From NCBI RefSeq assembly GCF_000482545.1, contig NZ_KI519455.1:372001-436000 (forward strand): a DNA stretch of 64,000 nucleotides, in the 5' to 3' direction. The position numbers and the translations under genes were made by a program. The notes under the pieces were generated by a model. It saw nothing but the letters and a program-made list of their open reading frames with translations, was not told the origin of the DNA and searched no databases. Of this stretch, positions 1-8,453 are shown in pieces (position 1 is the stretch's first letter; each line of letters starts with the position of its first letter). The DNA is from Arthrobacter sp. 35W. GTDB taxonomy: Bacteria; Actinomycetota; Actinomycetes; Actinomycetales; Micrococcaceae.

Positions 1-1084
1 CATCCCCGGCCGGCGACACGGCTGCCTCGGCGAACTCGATGGTGTGCGGCACGGCCTCGCTGCCCTTGAACACCACGCAGGGGTGGATCGAGGGGAGATA
101 CTGGGAGACGTTCCCCATGTCCGTGGACCCGCCACCGCCGGATCCGGCGGGTGTTTCGACCTGGTAGCCGAGATCGGCGATATTTCCGTCCCAGAGTCGC
201 GCAATGCCAGGGTGGTGCCGCATGGGCGCGTAGGGCTTTTCAGATTGGCGGATGTCCACCTGGCAACCAGTGGCCAAGGCTGCCCCTTCCAGGGCGGCCC
301 GCACCCGGGCGCTCGTTTCAATCCAGTCGTTTTCGTCGGAAGCACGGACCTCGACCTGGAGGTCCGTCCGTCCGGGAATGATATTGGTGGCAGCACCGCC
401 GTTTTCAATGAACGATGCAACGACAATGCCCGGCTTGAGCTGCTGGCGCAGCAGCCCCAAAGCGACTTGGGCCAAAGTCGCCGCGTCTGCTGCGTTGATT
501 CCCTCGTGGGGTGCCGCCGCGGCATGGGCCGTGCGGCCGGTGAAGGCCACGTTCAGATGCTCAAGGGACCGGGCGGTGAAGGCCTCGCATGGCAGTTGGG
601 GTCCGCTGGACCCGTGCACCATAAGAGAGAAGTCGGTGTCGTCCCACGCGCCACGTTCGAGCATGATGATCTTGCCGCCGCCCTTCTCCTCCGCCGGCGC
701 ACCCAGCAGCTTCACCTTCAAGTTCAGCGAGTCCGCAACACCCTTGAGCGCAAGCGCTGCACCAACGGCTGCTCCCGCGATCACATTGTGCCCGCAACCG
801 TGGCCGATGCCCGGGAGGGCGTCATATTCGGCAACCAGCACCACCGTGCAGTCACCATTTCCGTAGACGGCCTCGATCGCCGTGGGCAGCCCATAGGCTC
901 CCCGGTCGACGTCGAATCCGGCCTGCTCGAGCGCGTCGGCGACGAGCGCCGAGGCATGGAACTCCTCAAAGGCAAGCTCCGGGTTGGCGCCGATGTCATG
1001 GCTCAGGCGTAGCAGCTGATTTCGATGCCCTTCAATGGCTTCGGTGATGCGTTCCTTGAGGATGGGAGCTGTTTCTGAGGTCAT
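1..1084 (-). CDS. M20 family amidohydrolase/peptidase, C-terminus beyond window edge
   Basis: The gene reads from an ATG at 1084 towards and past the left edge, so about 361 residues are visible and the C-terminus is missing. The protein starts MTSETAPILKERI. It carries the metal-binding GHGCGHN segment, the APAEEKGGGK segment with the likely catalytic glutamate, and HAAAAPHEG of the dimerisation/lid domain. These are typical of M20D amidohydrolases (AbgB or aminoacylase-like enzymes), which cleave amide bonds of N-acylated or aminobenzoyl amino acids with two metal ions. An AGGAA lies about 8 nt before the ATG. It follows the MFS transporter by 45 bp on the same strand, so the two are probably co-transcribed and the transporter may supply its substrate. 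No signal peptide is visible. The substrate cannot be told from sequence. Confidence 0.88.
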   Translation of the reverse strand, partial: MTSETAPILKERITEAIEGHRNQLLRLSHDIGANPELAFEEFHASALVADALEQAGFDVDRGAYGLPTAIEAVYGNGDCTVVLVAEYDALPGIGHGCGHNVIAGAAVGAALALKGVADSLNLKVKLLGAPAEEKGGGKIIMLERGAWDDTDFSLMVHGSSGPQLPCEAFTARSLEHLNVAFTGRTAHAAAAPHEGINAADAATLAQVALGLLRQQLKPGIVVASFIENGGAATNIIPGRTDLQVEVRASDENDWIETSARVRAALEGAALATGCQVDIRQSEKPYAPMRHHPGIARLWDGNIADLGYQVETPAGSGGGGSTDMGNVSQYLPSIHPCVVFKGSEAVPHTIEFAEAAVSPAGD

Positions 1085-1129
1085 TTTTGGTGTTCCTATC
1101 GTTGTTTGTTTGCGCTATTGAGACGGTTG

Positions 1130-2614
1130 TTATGGCTGAATAACGGCGGGGATGCGGTCGGAGCCTGTCGAAGCTGCCCCAGTCAGACTGTTGGTGCGGC
1201 CCCGGGACAGGAAGATGGCCGCCATGGCGGCAGCCACGTTCAGCGCGGCAAAGACCGTCCAGATCAGCTGGAATGCTCCAAGCGATGGTGCAACGACACC
1301 GGCCCCGGATCCGCCGGCGGAGACGACCAGGACGGTCGTCACCGAGGCCACAAATGCCCCGGCCAGGGACCCGCCAATGGTGCGTGCCGTGTTGTAGACG
1401 CCGGAGGCCGAGGCAGGTGCGGACGCAGGGGCCCTGTCGATCACGACAGCCGGCAGGGTGCTGAGGACGATTCCGTGGCCGAATCCTGCGATCGCCAGCC
1501 AGACGATCAGGACCACGCCCGATGACGGTGCGAAGGCCAGGCATAGAAGTGCCGCGGCCGCCGCCAGACACGCGAAAACCAATGTCCGGGCCTGGCCAAC
1601 CAGCCGGCCCAGAAGTGCGGCAGAGAACGAACCCAGGGTGCTGCTGACGGCCCCGATGGCCAAGACGAGCCCTACGGCCGAAACCGACATGCCGGCACCG
1701 TAGCCGAGCTTGTCCGGATTGGCACTCAGGAAGAGCACCGATGGGGCCTGGTTGCCGAACATGGTCACCGCTATGAGAAAGCCGATGCCGATGGGGTTGC
1801 CCAGCCGTGCGGCACGGATGACTTTGAGGTCCACGAGCGGGGATTCGGCCCGCTTCTCCACGCGAAAGAAGAGCACCAATGCGGCGATGCCCCCGGCAAG
1901 GGGAGGCAGGGCCTGCGGGGAGGTCCACCCCAGATGCGGGGCCTCGGACAGCCCGTACATAATCGCCACCAGTCCGGCGCCGAGGAGCACCGCCCCCTTC
2001 CAGTCAATGCGCCGGGAGGCATCGGGGCTGGTTTCGGGGACCAACAGCCAGACGAAGGGTACAAGGACCGCGATGCCAACCGCGGGAATCATCTGGACCA
2101 CGGCGAGGTTCCCCAGGGCATCCAACGCCACGCCGGACAACAGCATGCCCGCGGCAAGCCCAATGGTGAGGGCGCCCACTATCAGCCCGACGTCGCGGTT
2201 GGCGGACCGAATGCGGTGGGCTTTGAGCAGTGCCATGTCGAGTGGAAGGAATGCTGCCACCGGACCCTGGACCGCCGCACCGAGCAGGACCAGTGGGAAG
2301 GTGGGGGCGAAGGCGATCAGCAGCGAGCCGGCGGCCACCAGCGCCACGGAAACCACCAGCAGCCGCTGGTGCCCGAAACGGTCGCCCAGCATGGCAATCA
2401 ACGGCACCGACACGGCGGATGAAAGCAGTCCGACGGCAAGGACCCAGCTGGTCGACCCGGCGGGTACGCCGTACACACGCCCAATCTCCGAGAGCAATGG
2501 CACTATCCATCCCTGCACAAGTCCAGAGAGGAGTTCAAGGGCAATGAGGACCGGGACGAACAATCGAAGCTTGGCACCCGCCACGTTCTGGGCCCTCCGG
2601 TGGGCTGTGTCCAT
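1130..2614 (-). CDS. MFS transporter, DHA2/EmrB-like
   Basis: This is a 494-residue integral membrane protein with about 12-14 hydrophobic segments. The MFS signature after TM2 is visible as GDRFGHQR. The family moves small molecules or drugs by proton antiport. I chose the ATG at 2614 (MDTAHRRAQN) because GAAAGGAAG sits just upstream; the open frame extends to 2689 but would then overlap the divergent regulator. It forms a likely operon with the M20 hydrolase downstream and is divergent from an Lrp/AsnC-type regulator across about 112 bp, so that regulator is the obvious controller. Because of the hydrolase partner, the role could be uptake or efflux of an acylated amino acid or peptide rather than drug export. 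The substrate is unknown. Confidence 0.87.
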   Translation of the reverse strand: MDTAHRRAQNVAGAKLRLFVPVLIALELLSGLVQGWIVPLLSEIGRVYGVPAGSTSWVLAVGLLSSAVSVPLIAMLGDRFGHQRLLVVSVALVAAGSLLIAFAPTFPLVLLGAAVQGPVAAFLPLDMALLKAHRIRSANRDVGLIVGALTIGLAAGMLLSGVALDALGNLAVVQMIPAVGIAVLVPFVWLLVPETSPDASRRIDWKGAVLLGAGLVAIMYGLSEAPHLGWTSPQALPPLAGGIAALVLFFRVEKRAESPLVDLKVIRAARLGNPIGIGFLIAVTMFGNQAPSVLFLSANPDKLGYGAGMSVSAVGLVLAIGAVSSTLGSFSAALLGRLVGQARTLVFACLAAAAALLCLAFAPSSGVVLIVWLAIAGFGHGIVLSTLPAVVIDRAPASAPASASGVYNTARTIGGSLAGAFVASVTTVLVVSAGGSGAGVVAPSLGAFQLIWTVFAALNVAAAMAAIFLSRGRTNSLTGAASTGSDRIPAVIQP

Positions 2615-2726
2615 GGTGTCTTCCTTTCTCGTGAGCCCACCGGTGCGGCGGCTCTGTGGAATACTGTGACATCGGCAACATGAACACATGCTGATGTGCA
2701 GGATTCTGGCGATATCGGGAGGTCAT

Positions 2727-3737
2727 GTGAACAAAGATCAGCTGGACGAACTGGATTTGCAGATTATTAACGCCCTGCAGATCGAGCCGAGGATGCCGTG
2801 GACGTCGCTCGCCAAGATCATTGGCACCGACTCCGTCACACTTGCACGCCGCTGGGAACGGATCTCCAGCCAAGGGCTGGCCTGGATCAGCGCCGTGCAC
2901 GAAGCCGATGCTCCCCACAGCGTGGCCATCGTCGAAATACAGTGCGAATCCGGGAAAGCCCTCACCACCGCCGCACAAGCCAGCAAGGACCCAGCGATCT
3001 ACTCGATCGACCTCACCAGTGGATTCCGCGACATCATCATGACGCTGTTCGCAAGGAACGACGACGAACTGGCCGAGTACATCCTCGTCACATTGGGCCA
3101 GCTTCCCGCCGTACGGTTGGTCAGAACGCACATCGTCAATGTGGGGGTAAAAACCGGTGCACAGTGGACCCTGCGGGCACTCACTGCCGCGCAGGCGGAA
3201 AGAATACCTCGGTCCCGGCCCCCACGCCCCGGAGCCGCGAAGGTCATCCCGCACCAGACCATGTCACGGGTGGCCGGAGCCCTGGAAGGGAACGCTCGCG
3301 CGAGCAATGTGGAACTCGGGACAATCCTCGGCATGAGTCCGCAACGCGTCGGGGATGTCATCGCCACGATGCGGCGCCAAGGATCCTTGGGTCTCCGGGT
3401 GGACATCGCGCAGCCATATTCGAACTGGCCGACGGTGCTGTGGTACTTCATCCAGACCCCAAGTTCGTCCATCAACGCAGCCCAGGAGGCGCTTGCCGGC
3501 ATGCCGGAGGTGCAATTCGCCTGCGTGAGCACCGGCCAATGGAATCTGATCGTTGCACTCAGCGCCCGGCACCGCGCCGACGCCCCCAAACTGGAAGCCG
3601 AACTCGAGAAGCGGCTGCCCCATGCGACGATCATGGATCGTTCCATGGTCATCCGCGTCTACAAACATCTGGGGCATCTGCTGGATCGATCGGGCCGTGC
3701 CACCGGCGAATTCGTCAGCCGATCCCCACTTCCCTGA
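2727..3737 (+). CDS. Lrp/AsnC-type transcriptional regulator with two HTH-ligand modules
   Basis: The protein has about 336 residues, twice the usual 150-170 of an Lrp/AsnC protein. The N-terminal half has an AsnC-type helix-turn-helix (LDLQIINALQIEPRMPW, then IGTDSVTLARRWERI) followed by a ligand-binding RAM-like segment. A second HTH-like segment (ARASNVELGTILGMSPQRVGDVIATMRR) and a second RAM-like segment follow. Such double AsnC proteins are common in actinobacteria. I favour the GTG at 2727, preceded by CGGGAGG, although the frame is open from an ATG at 2688. It is divergent from the MFS/M20 pair and probably regulates it, with an amino acid or its derivative as effector; that is inference from position. 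Confidence 0.85.
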   Translation: MNKDQLDELDLQIINALQIEPRMPWTSLAKIIGTDSVTLARRWERISSQGLAWISAVHEADAPHSVAIVEIQCESGKALTTAAQASKDPAIYSIDLTSGFRDIIMTLFARNDDELAEYILVTLGQLPAVRLVRTHIVNVGVKTGAQWTLRALTAAQAERIPRSRPPRPGAAKVIPHQTMSRVAGALEGNARASNVELGTILGMSPQRVGDVIATMRRQGSLGLRVDIAQPYSNWPTVLWYFIQTPSSSINAAQEALAGMPEVQFACVSTGQWNLIVALSARHRADAPKLEAELEKRLPHATIMDRSMVIRVYKHLGHLLDRSGRATGEFVSRSPLP

Positions 3738-3809
3738 CCCACCATTGATCCTGTCGGTGCCTGCTAATAGAGTCGCCTGTGTTCCCTTCCATCCACCCAG
3801 GAGCACATC

Positions 3810-4598
3810 ATGCCCAAGCCCAACATCCCCGCTGGATCGCCGTGCTGGATCGATCTGATGACCTCGGACCCGGAGAAGACCAAGGACTTCTATGGCCAGC
3901 TTTTTGGCTGGACCTATGAAACCGGCGATGAAGAGAAATACGGCGGCTACGTGGTCGCCTCCAAGGACGGCGCCACCGTTGCCGGCCTGATGAAGAATGA
4001 CCCGCAATCCGGCTACCCGGACGTCTGGTCCACCTATCTGCGGGTGGATGACATCAATGCGGCCACCGCGGCCGTCACGGCCCACGGCGGCCAGATCTAC
4101 ATGCCGCCGATGGAGGTCCCGGAGCAGGGCCACATGGGCATGGTCGGCGATTCCAGCGGTGCAGCCCTGGGCCTGTGGCAGTTCGGCGGGCACACCGGCT
4201 ACCAGGTCAGCCGCGAGAACGGCACGCCGGCCTGGCATGAGCTGCACACCCGCGACTACGACGCGGCCATCGCCTTCTACAAGGACGTTTTCGGCTGGGA
4301 CTACGAGGTGGTTTCCGATGCTCCGGAGTTCCGCTACGCGACCTTGGGCTCCGGCGACGACGCCCTGGCCGGCATCTTCGACGCCTCCTCGGATCTGCCC
4401 GAGGGGGCACCGGCCAGCTGGCAGGTGTACTTTGCCGTGGACGACGCCGATGCCACCGTGGCCCAGGCCCTCGCCCTGGGCGGGGTGGTCGTGGAGGATG
4501 CCCAGGACACCCCCTACGGCCGGATGGCCTCGCTGACCGACCCGACAGGTGCCATGTTCCGGATCATGCAGGACCTGCCCGCCGCACCCGAGGCGTAG
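3810..4598 (+). CDS. VOC family protein with two glyoxalase/bleomycin-resistance domains
   Basis: The 262-residue protein has two tandem VOC modules. Each begins with a beta-strand motif of the type PCWIDLMTSDPEKTKDFYGQLFGW (first) or WHELHTRDYDAAIAFYKDVFGW (second). Each ends with a DPTGA or DSSGA plus LW/FRI motif. The family includes glyoxalases, extradiol dioxygenases and drug-binding proteins; this subgroup of actinobacterial two-domain proteins is usually uncharacterised. The ATG at 3810 follows AGGAGC at 6 nt. It stands alone between the Lrp gene and a strong bidirectional terminator. A metal-dependent enzyme or antibiotic-binding function is possible but not provable here. Confidence 0.85.
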   Translation: MPKPNIPAGSPCWIDLMTSDPEKTKDFYGQLFGWTYETGDEEKYGGYVVASKDGATVAGLMKNDPQSGYPDVWSTYLRVDDINAATAAVTAHGGQIYMPPMEVPEQGHMGMVGDSSGAALGLWQFGGHTGYQVSRENGTPAWHELHTRDYDAAIAFYKDVFGWDYEVVSDAPEFRYATLGSGDDALAGIFDASSDLPEGAPASWQVYFAVDDADATVAQALALGGVVVEDAQDTPYGRMASLTDPTGAMFRIMQDLPAAPEA

Positions 4599-4620
4599 CC
4601 GCCGGACAGCGGAGGCGAAG

Positions 4621-4670
4621 ACGACAGGCCGGCCCGCCACTCTGGAAGGAGCGGCGGGCCGGCCTGTCGT
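4621..4670. terminator. Bidirectional terminator between convergent genes
   Basis: A perfect 18-bp inverted repeat (4621-4638 against 4653-4670, beginning ACGACAGGCCGG) encloses a 14-nt loop. It lies between the stops of the convergent VOC gene (4598) and response regulator gene (4701), so it can serve both. Confidence 0.85.
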
Positions 4671-4700
4671 GCCAGGGACCCGAGGGATGGACTCGTCCGG

Positions 4701-5378
4701 CTACATGCCCGGCTCCACCAGACCCGTCTCGTAGGCCAGCACCACGGCCTGCACCCGATCGCGCAGCTCCAGCTTGCCCAGGATCTTGCTGACATGGGTC
4801 TTGACGGTCTGTTCGGCAATGAAGAGGGTTGCCGCGATCTCCTGGTTGGACATCCCCCGCCCCACCAGCGTCATGACCTCCAGTTCGCGCTCGGTCAGGC
4901 TGGCCAACCGCTCCAGCGACGGCGCGGGCCGGCTGCGGGATTTGGCGAACTGCTCGATCAGCCGTTTGGTCACCGACGGGGCCAGCAGGGCCTCCCCCGC
5001 GGCCACGATGCGCACCGCTGCGACAAGTTCGTCGGCCAGGGCATCCTTGAGCAGGAAGCCGCTGGCCCCCAGCCGCAGGGCGTCGTAGACATAGTCGTCC
5101 ACATCAAAGGTGGTCAGCATCAGCACATGCGTGGGCCGCGAGCCGTCGCCGGGGTGCTGGGCGGCCAGGATCTGCTCCGTGGCGGCCAGCCCGTCCATCA
5201 CCGGCATGCGGACATCCATCAGCACCACATCGGGGCGGTGCAGCGCGGCCATGGCAACGCCCTGGGCGCCGTCCTCCGCCTGCGCAACCACCTCGATGTC
5301 GTGCTGGGCGCCCAGCAATGCGGCGAAACCCGCCCGCACCATGGCCTGGTCGTCCACCACGAGGACTCGAATGGTCAC
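4701..5378 (-). CDS. Response regulator, NarL/FixJ family
   Basis: The 225-residue protein has an N-terminal receiver domain with acidic pair DD at 9-10 and the phospho-acceptor Asp55 in VVLMDVRMP. The C-terminal LuxR-type HTH reads LTERELEVMTLVGRGMSNQEIAATLFIAEQTVKTHVSKILGKL in part. It should be phosphorylated by the histidine kinase encoded directly upstream and then bind DNA. The open frame runs to 5498, but the GTG at 5378 is preceded by AAGGAG at 6 nt and starts exactly at the receiver fold (VTIRVLVVDDQ), so I used it. The gap to the kinase gene is 31 bp, indicating an operon. Target genes are not apparent in the window. Confidence 0.93.
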   Translation of the reverse strand: MTIRVLVVDDQAMVRAGFAALLGAQHDIEVVAQAEDGAQGVAMAALHRPDVVLMDVRMPVMDGLAATEQILAAQHPGDGSRPTHVLMLTTFDVDDYVYDALRLGASGFLLKDALADELVAAVRIVAAGEALLAPSVTKRLIEQFAKSRSRPAPSLERLASLTERELEVMTLVGRGMSNQEIAATLFIAEQTVKTHVSKILGKLELRDRVQAVVLAYETGLVEPGM

Positions 5379-5409
5379 TGGAACTCCTTGATTGCTAAAG
5401 AAAATGTGG

Positions 5410-6657
5410 TCAGGCGCCGGGCTCGGCCAGCGGCAGATGCGCACTGACCTGGAATCCGCCGTCGGCCGTGGGCGTGCAGAGGACGGAGCCGCCCACAATG
5501 GAGGCCCGCTCGCGCATGCCCATCAGGCCGTGGCCGGCATCGGGACCGCGGTCCAGCTGGGCCATGACGGCGCCCACATCCGAGGGCTCGTTGGCGACCT
5601 CCACCAGCAGGTGGCTCCCCTCCACGGCCAGCCGCACGGTGGCGGCGGCCCCCGGGGCATGCCGAATCACATTGCTCAGCGCCTCCTGGACGATCCGGTA
5701 TGCGGTGAGGCCGATGACCTCCCCCACCACGTCGGCATCCAGCGTGCCCAGCCCCTCCACGGTGACGGTGATGCCGGCGCTGCGGGCCGAGGTGACCAGC
5801 AGCCCAAGATCCGCCAGCCCCGGCTGGGGCCCGAGTTCACGGCCGGCGTCGGCGCTGCGCAGGGCGCCAAGCATGGAGCGCATCTCCGACATCGCCCGGC
5901 GCGAGGAGGCGGCAATGTCTTCAAACTCGGCCACCAGCGCACTGGACATGTCCGGGTGGCGGAAGGGCGCCGTCGTCGCCTGGACGACGACGGCGGACAT
6001 GCCGTGGGCCACCACGTCGTGGAGTTCGCGGGCAATCCTGGTCCGCTCCTCCGCGAGCCGGCGCATGGACTGCTCCTCGGCACTGAGCGTGCGCTCGGCC
6101 ACCAGCTGGAGCCGGATGTTCTGCCACTGCTGGGTGATTACCGAGGCCACCATCAGGCCGCCGGAGACCGAGGCAAAAACCACCACATTGGCTTCGCTGC
6201 CCGGCGTCGCGGCCCCCGGAACGCTGCGGTAGATGACGGCGGTGCCCACGGCCACGCTGAGCAGCCACGCGGCGCCGGCCAGCATCCAGTGGCTGCGCAG
6301 GCCCGTCACGCACACCACCAGCACCTGGGTCATCATGGCCACCACGCTGAACGGCATGGGCGCGGCACCCATCGGCGTGGCCAGCAGCGGCATCAGGGCC
6401 AGCGGCACCAGGGAGGCCAGCATCCCCACGGCCGGCCGGGCCACTGTCAGCGCCAGGGTTCCGGTGTGGGCAATGGCCAATCCCAGCCCGAACACCAGCG
6501 GCATTTGGTAGAGGTTGACGTTCAGCGAGGCCCCCACGGCCATCAGGGCCAGGCAGGCTGTGACAAAGCCCAGCCAGGCCCAGCTCGTCTTCTTCAGCCG
6601 CATGCTCGGCAGGGCGTTCAGCTGCGCGGTAAGCTGCGCCCGCCGGCTCTCAGGCAT
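5410..6657 (-). CDS. Sensor histidine kinase, NarX/DesK-type (HisKA_3)
   Basis: The 415-residue membrane kinase has about five or six predicted TM segments in residues 25-175. A dimerisation helix with the phospho-acceptor His213 follows in the motif RIARELHDVVAHG. The C-terminal HATPase_c domain has an N box (IVQEALSNVIRHAPG) and a G2-type GHGLMGMRER. It lacks a large extracytoplasmic sensor, so it probably senses a membrane or intramembrane signal, as DesK-like kinases do. Its ATG abuts the stop of the histidine phosphatase gene and its partner response regulator follows, so three genes are probably co-transcribed. The signal is unknown. Confidence 0.93.
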   Translation of the reverse strand: MPESRRAQLTAQLNALPSMRLKKTSWAWLGFVTACLALMAVGASLNVNLYQMPLVFGLGLAIAHTGTLALTVARPAVGMLASLVPLALMPLLATPMGAAPMPFSVVAMMTQVLVVCVTGLRSHWMLAGAAWLLSVAVGTAVIYRSVPGAATPGSEANVVVFASVSGGLMVASVITQQWQNIRLQLVAERTLSAEEQSMRRLAEERTRIARELHDVVAHGMSAVVVQATTAPFRHPDMSSALVAEFEDIAASSRRAMSEMRSMLGALRSADAGRELGPQPGLADLGLLVTSARSAGITVTVEGLGTLDADVVGEVIGLTAYRIVQEALSNVIRHAPGAAATVRLAVEGSHLLVEVANEPSDVGAVMAQLDRGPDAGHGLMGMRERASIVGGSVLCTPTADGGFQVSAHLPLAEPGA

Positions 6658-7356
6658 CTAGCGCTCCAGGCCGAGGTCCTCGACGGGCAGGGCGGACATG
6701 TCCGCCAACGGCCCGCTCTGGGTGTCGCTGCCCGCCGCCGGGCGGCCGTGCCACTGCAGGATCTTCCACGCACCGGCGGGAGACCCCGGGCCGGCCATGG
6801 TGCCCTCGAGGATGACGATGCCCGTGTTGTCGAGCTCAAAGTATTTCTTGTCGGTCCAATCCAGATTGCTGGCCCGGCAGCCGGCCCAGAAACGGATCAT
6901 GGCGCCGTGGCTGACCATGGCCACCGTGCCGCCGTCGGCCGCGTCCTCGGCCCGGCGGACGACGTCGTCAAAGCGCGCCAGAACCTCGGTTCCGGTGTCC
7001 GCGCCGTCCATGCGGACATCCGGCTCACCCTGCATCCAGCGCTTCAGGGTCCCCAGATAGGCCATGATCGACGCCGTATCGCCCTTCATCTCCAGCGTGC
7101 CGGCGGAGATCTCCCGCAGGCCGGCCTCGATCTGGACCTCCAGGTCCAGCTCCGCGGCCAGCGGTGCGGCCGTGGCCTGGGTGCGCGTCAGCGTGGAGGC
7201 ATAGATGGCGCCAAGGTGCTCCCCGGCCAGAGCGGTGGGCAGGCCCTCGGCCTGGCGCACCCCCTCCTCGGTGAGTCCGGGGCCGGGAAACGCCGTATCC
7301 AGCAGGTTCTCAAGGTTGGACGGTGTTTGGCCGTGCCGGATCAGAATCAGTCGCAT
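6658..7356 (-). CDS. Histidine phosphatase family protein (phosphoglycerate mutase-like)
   Basis: The 232-residue protein has the catalytic RHG motif at residues 7-9 (LILIRHGQTPSN), an internal YASTLTRTQATAAPLA segment, and the second catalytic histidine in TVAMVSHGAMIRFW. The family transfers or removes phosphate through a phosphohistidine; members act on sugar phosphates, phosphoglycerate or nucleotides. I chose the ATG at 7356, with AAGGAG 9 nt upstream, over the longer frame to 7449, whose extra N-terminus is low-complexity (PKGTEPKDTG). The stop touches the histidine kinase start. The specific substrate cannot be assigned. Confidence 0.9.
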   Translation of the reverse strand: MRLILIRHGQTPSNLENLLDTAFPGPGLTEEGVRQAEGLPTALAGEHLGAIYASTLTRTQATAAPLAAELDLEVQIEAGLREISAGTLEMKGDTASIMAYLGTLKRWMQGEPDVRMDGADTGTEVLARFDDVVRRAEDAADGGTVAMVSHGAMIRFWAGCRASNLDWTDKKYFELDNTGIVILEGTMAGPGSPAGAWKILQWHGRPAAGSDTQSGPLADMSALPVEDLGLER

Positions 7357-7448
7357 CCACCCATTCTCCTTCAGTCCCGTGTCCTTTGGTTCCGTGCCCT
7401 TTGGTGCCGGGCCCAGCGGTGCCGTGTCGGCGGGAGCCAGCCGAGGCA

Positions 7449-8321
7449 CTACTGGGACAGCGGCCGTCCGGCCATCTTCTCCAGGCGGGCAATGCGCTCG
7501 GCCATCGGCGGGTGGGTCGCGAAGAGCTTCGCGGCCCCGCCGCCCTTGAACGGGTTGGCAATCATCAGATGCGAGGTGTTCACCAGCGACTGTTCCTGGG
7601 GCAGCGGCGCCCGCTGGACGCCCAGCTCCAGCTTGCGCAGGGCCGAGGCCAGCGCCAGCGGATCCTCCGTCAGGCGCGCGCCGTCCTCGTCGGCGTCGTA
7701 CTCGCGGGTCCGGCTGATGGCCAGCTGGATCATCGAGGCCGCCAGCGGTGCCAGGATGGCCATCGCAATCATGGCCAGCGGGTTGGCGTTGCGCCGGTCC
7801 CCGCCGCCGAAGAACATCATCATCTGGGCCACAGAGGTGATGACACCGGCGACGGCGGCCGCCACGGAGGAGGTGAGGATGTCGCGGTTGTACACGTGCA
7901 TCAGCTCATGTCCCAGCACCCCGCGCAGCTCGCGTTCGTTGAGGATGGCCAGGATGCCCTCGGTGCAGCAGACCGCCGCGTTTTGCGGATTGCGGCCGGT
8001 GGCGAAGGCATTGGGCGCCTGTGTGGGTGAGATGTAGATGGCCGGCATGGGCTGGTTGGCCTTGACCGAGAGCTCGCGCACGATCGAGTAGAGGCCCGGC
8101 GCCTGGGCCTCGGTGACCGGATAGGCCTGCATGGAACGGATGGCGATCTTGTCGCTGTTCCAGTAGCCGTACGCCGTGGTCCCGACGCCGATCAGGGCAA
8201 AGATCCACAGCGGCGCGGCGCTGGATGTGCTGGAGGAAATGATGGCGCCGATCCCCAACAGGACCGCCCACAGCACGCCAAAGAGCGCCGCCGTCTTCAA
8301 ACCGTTGAAATGCTGGTGCAC
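7449..8321 (-). CDS. htpX: Zinc metalloprotease HtpX, M48 family
   Basis: The 290-residue membrane protease has the zinc motif HELMH at about residues 138-142 and a downstream glutamate region (REYDADEDGA). Two N-terminal TM segments (about 10-55) and two more after the zinc motif match the HtpX layout, with the active site facing the cytoplasm. HtpX degrades misfolded or damaged membrane proteins. The GTG at 8321 is preceded by GAGGAG and gives the usual N-terminus (HQHFNGLKTAALFG); the frame is open to 8348. It is on the same strand as the downstream phosphatase and two-component genes, but the gap is about 90 bp, so co-transcription is only possible. Confidence 0.93.
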   Translation of the reverse strand: MHQHFNGLKTAALFGVLWAVLLGIGAIISSSTSSAAPLWIFALIGVGTTAYGYWNSDKIAIRSMQAYPVTEAQAPGLYSIVRELSVKANQPMPAIYISPTQAPNAFATGRNPQNAAVCCTEGILAILNERELRGVLGHELMHVYNRDILTSSVAAAVAGVITSVAQMMMFFGGGDRRNANPLAMIAMAILAPLAASMIQLAISRTREYDADEDGARLTEDPLALASALRKLELGVQRAPLPQEQSLVNTSHLMIANPFKGGGAAKLFATHPPMAERIARLEKMAGRPLSQ

Positions 8322-8453
8322 TGCTGTTCTCTCCTCGTTGTTGCCCACGTGCGCAGGTGGTGCCGGTGGGTATTGGGAAAACGAATTGCCACTGCTTGGC
8401 GTTCCCGGGCCGGCGGTCGCGGACCGGGGGTCCTTCAGTTGTGTCCCTGCGGC

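Noticed and set aside
44-1012. 322-codon plus-strand open frame at the left edge
   Set aside because: The opposite strand encodes an M20 hydrolase with its metal-binding motifs; this frame is its shadow.
5392-8037. 881-codon plus-strand open frame over the histidine kinase region
   Set aside because: It is antisense to kinase, phosphatase and htpX genes with clear catalytic motifs; composition (His/Gln/Gly-rich) is that of a shadow frame.
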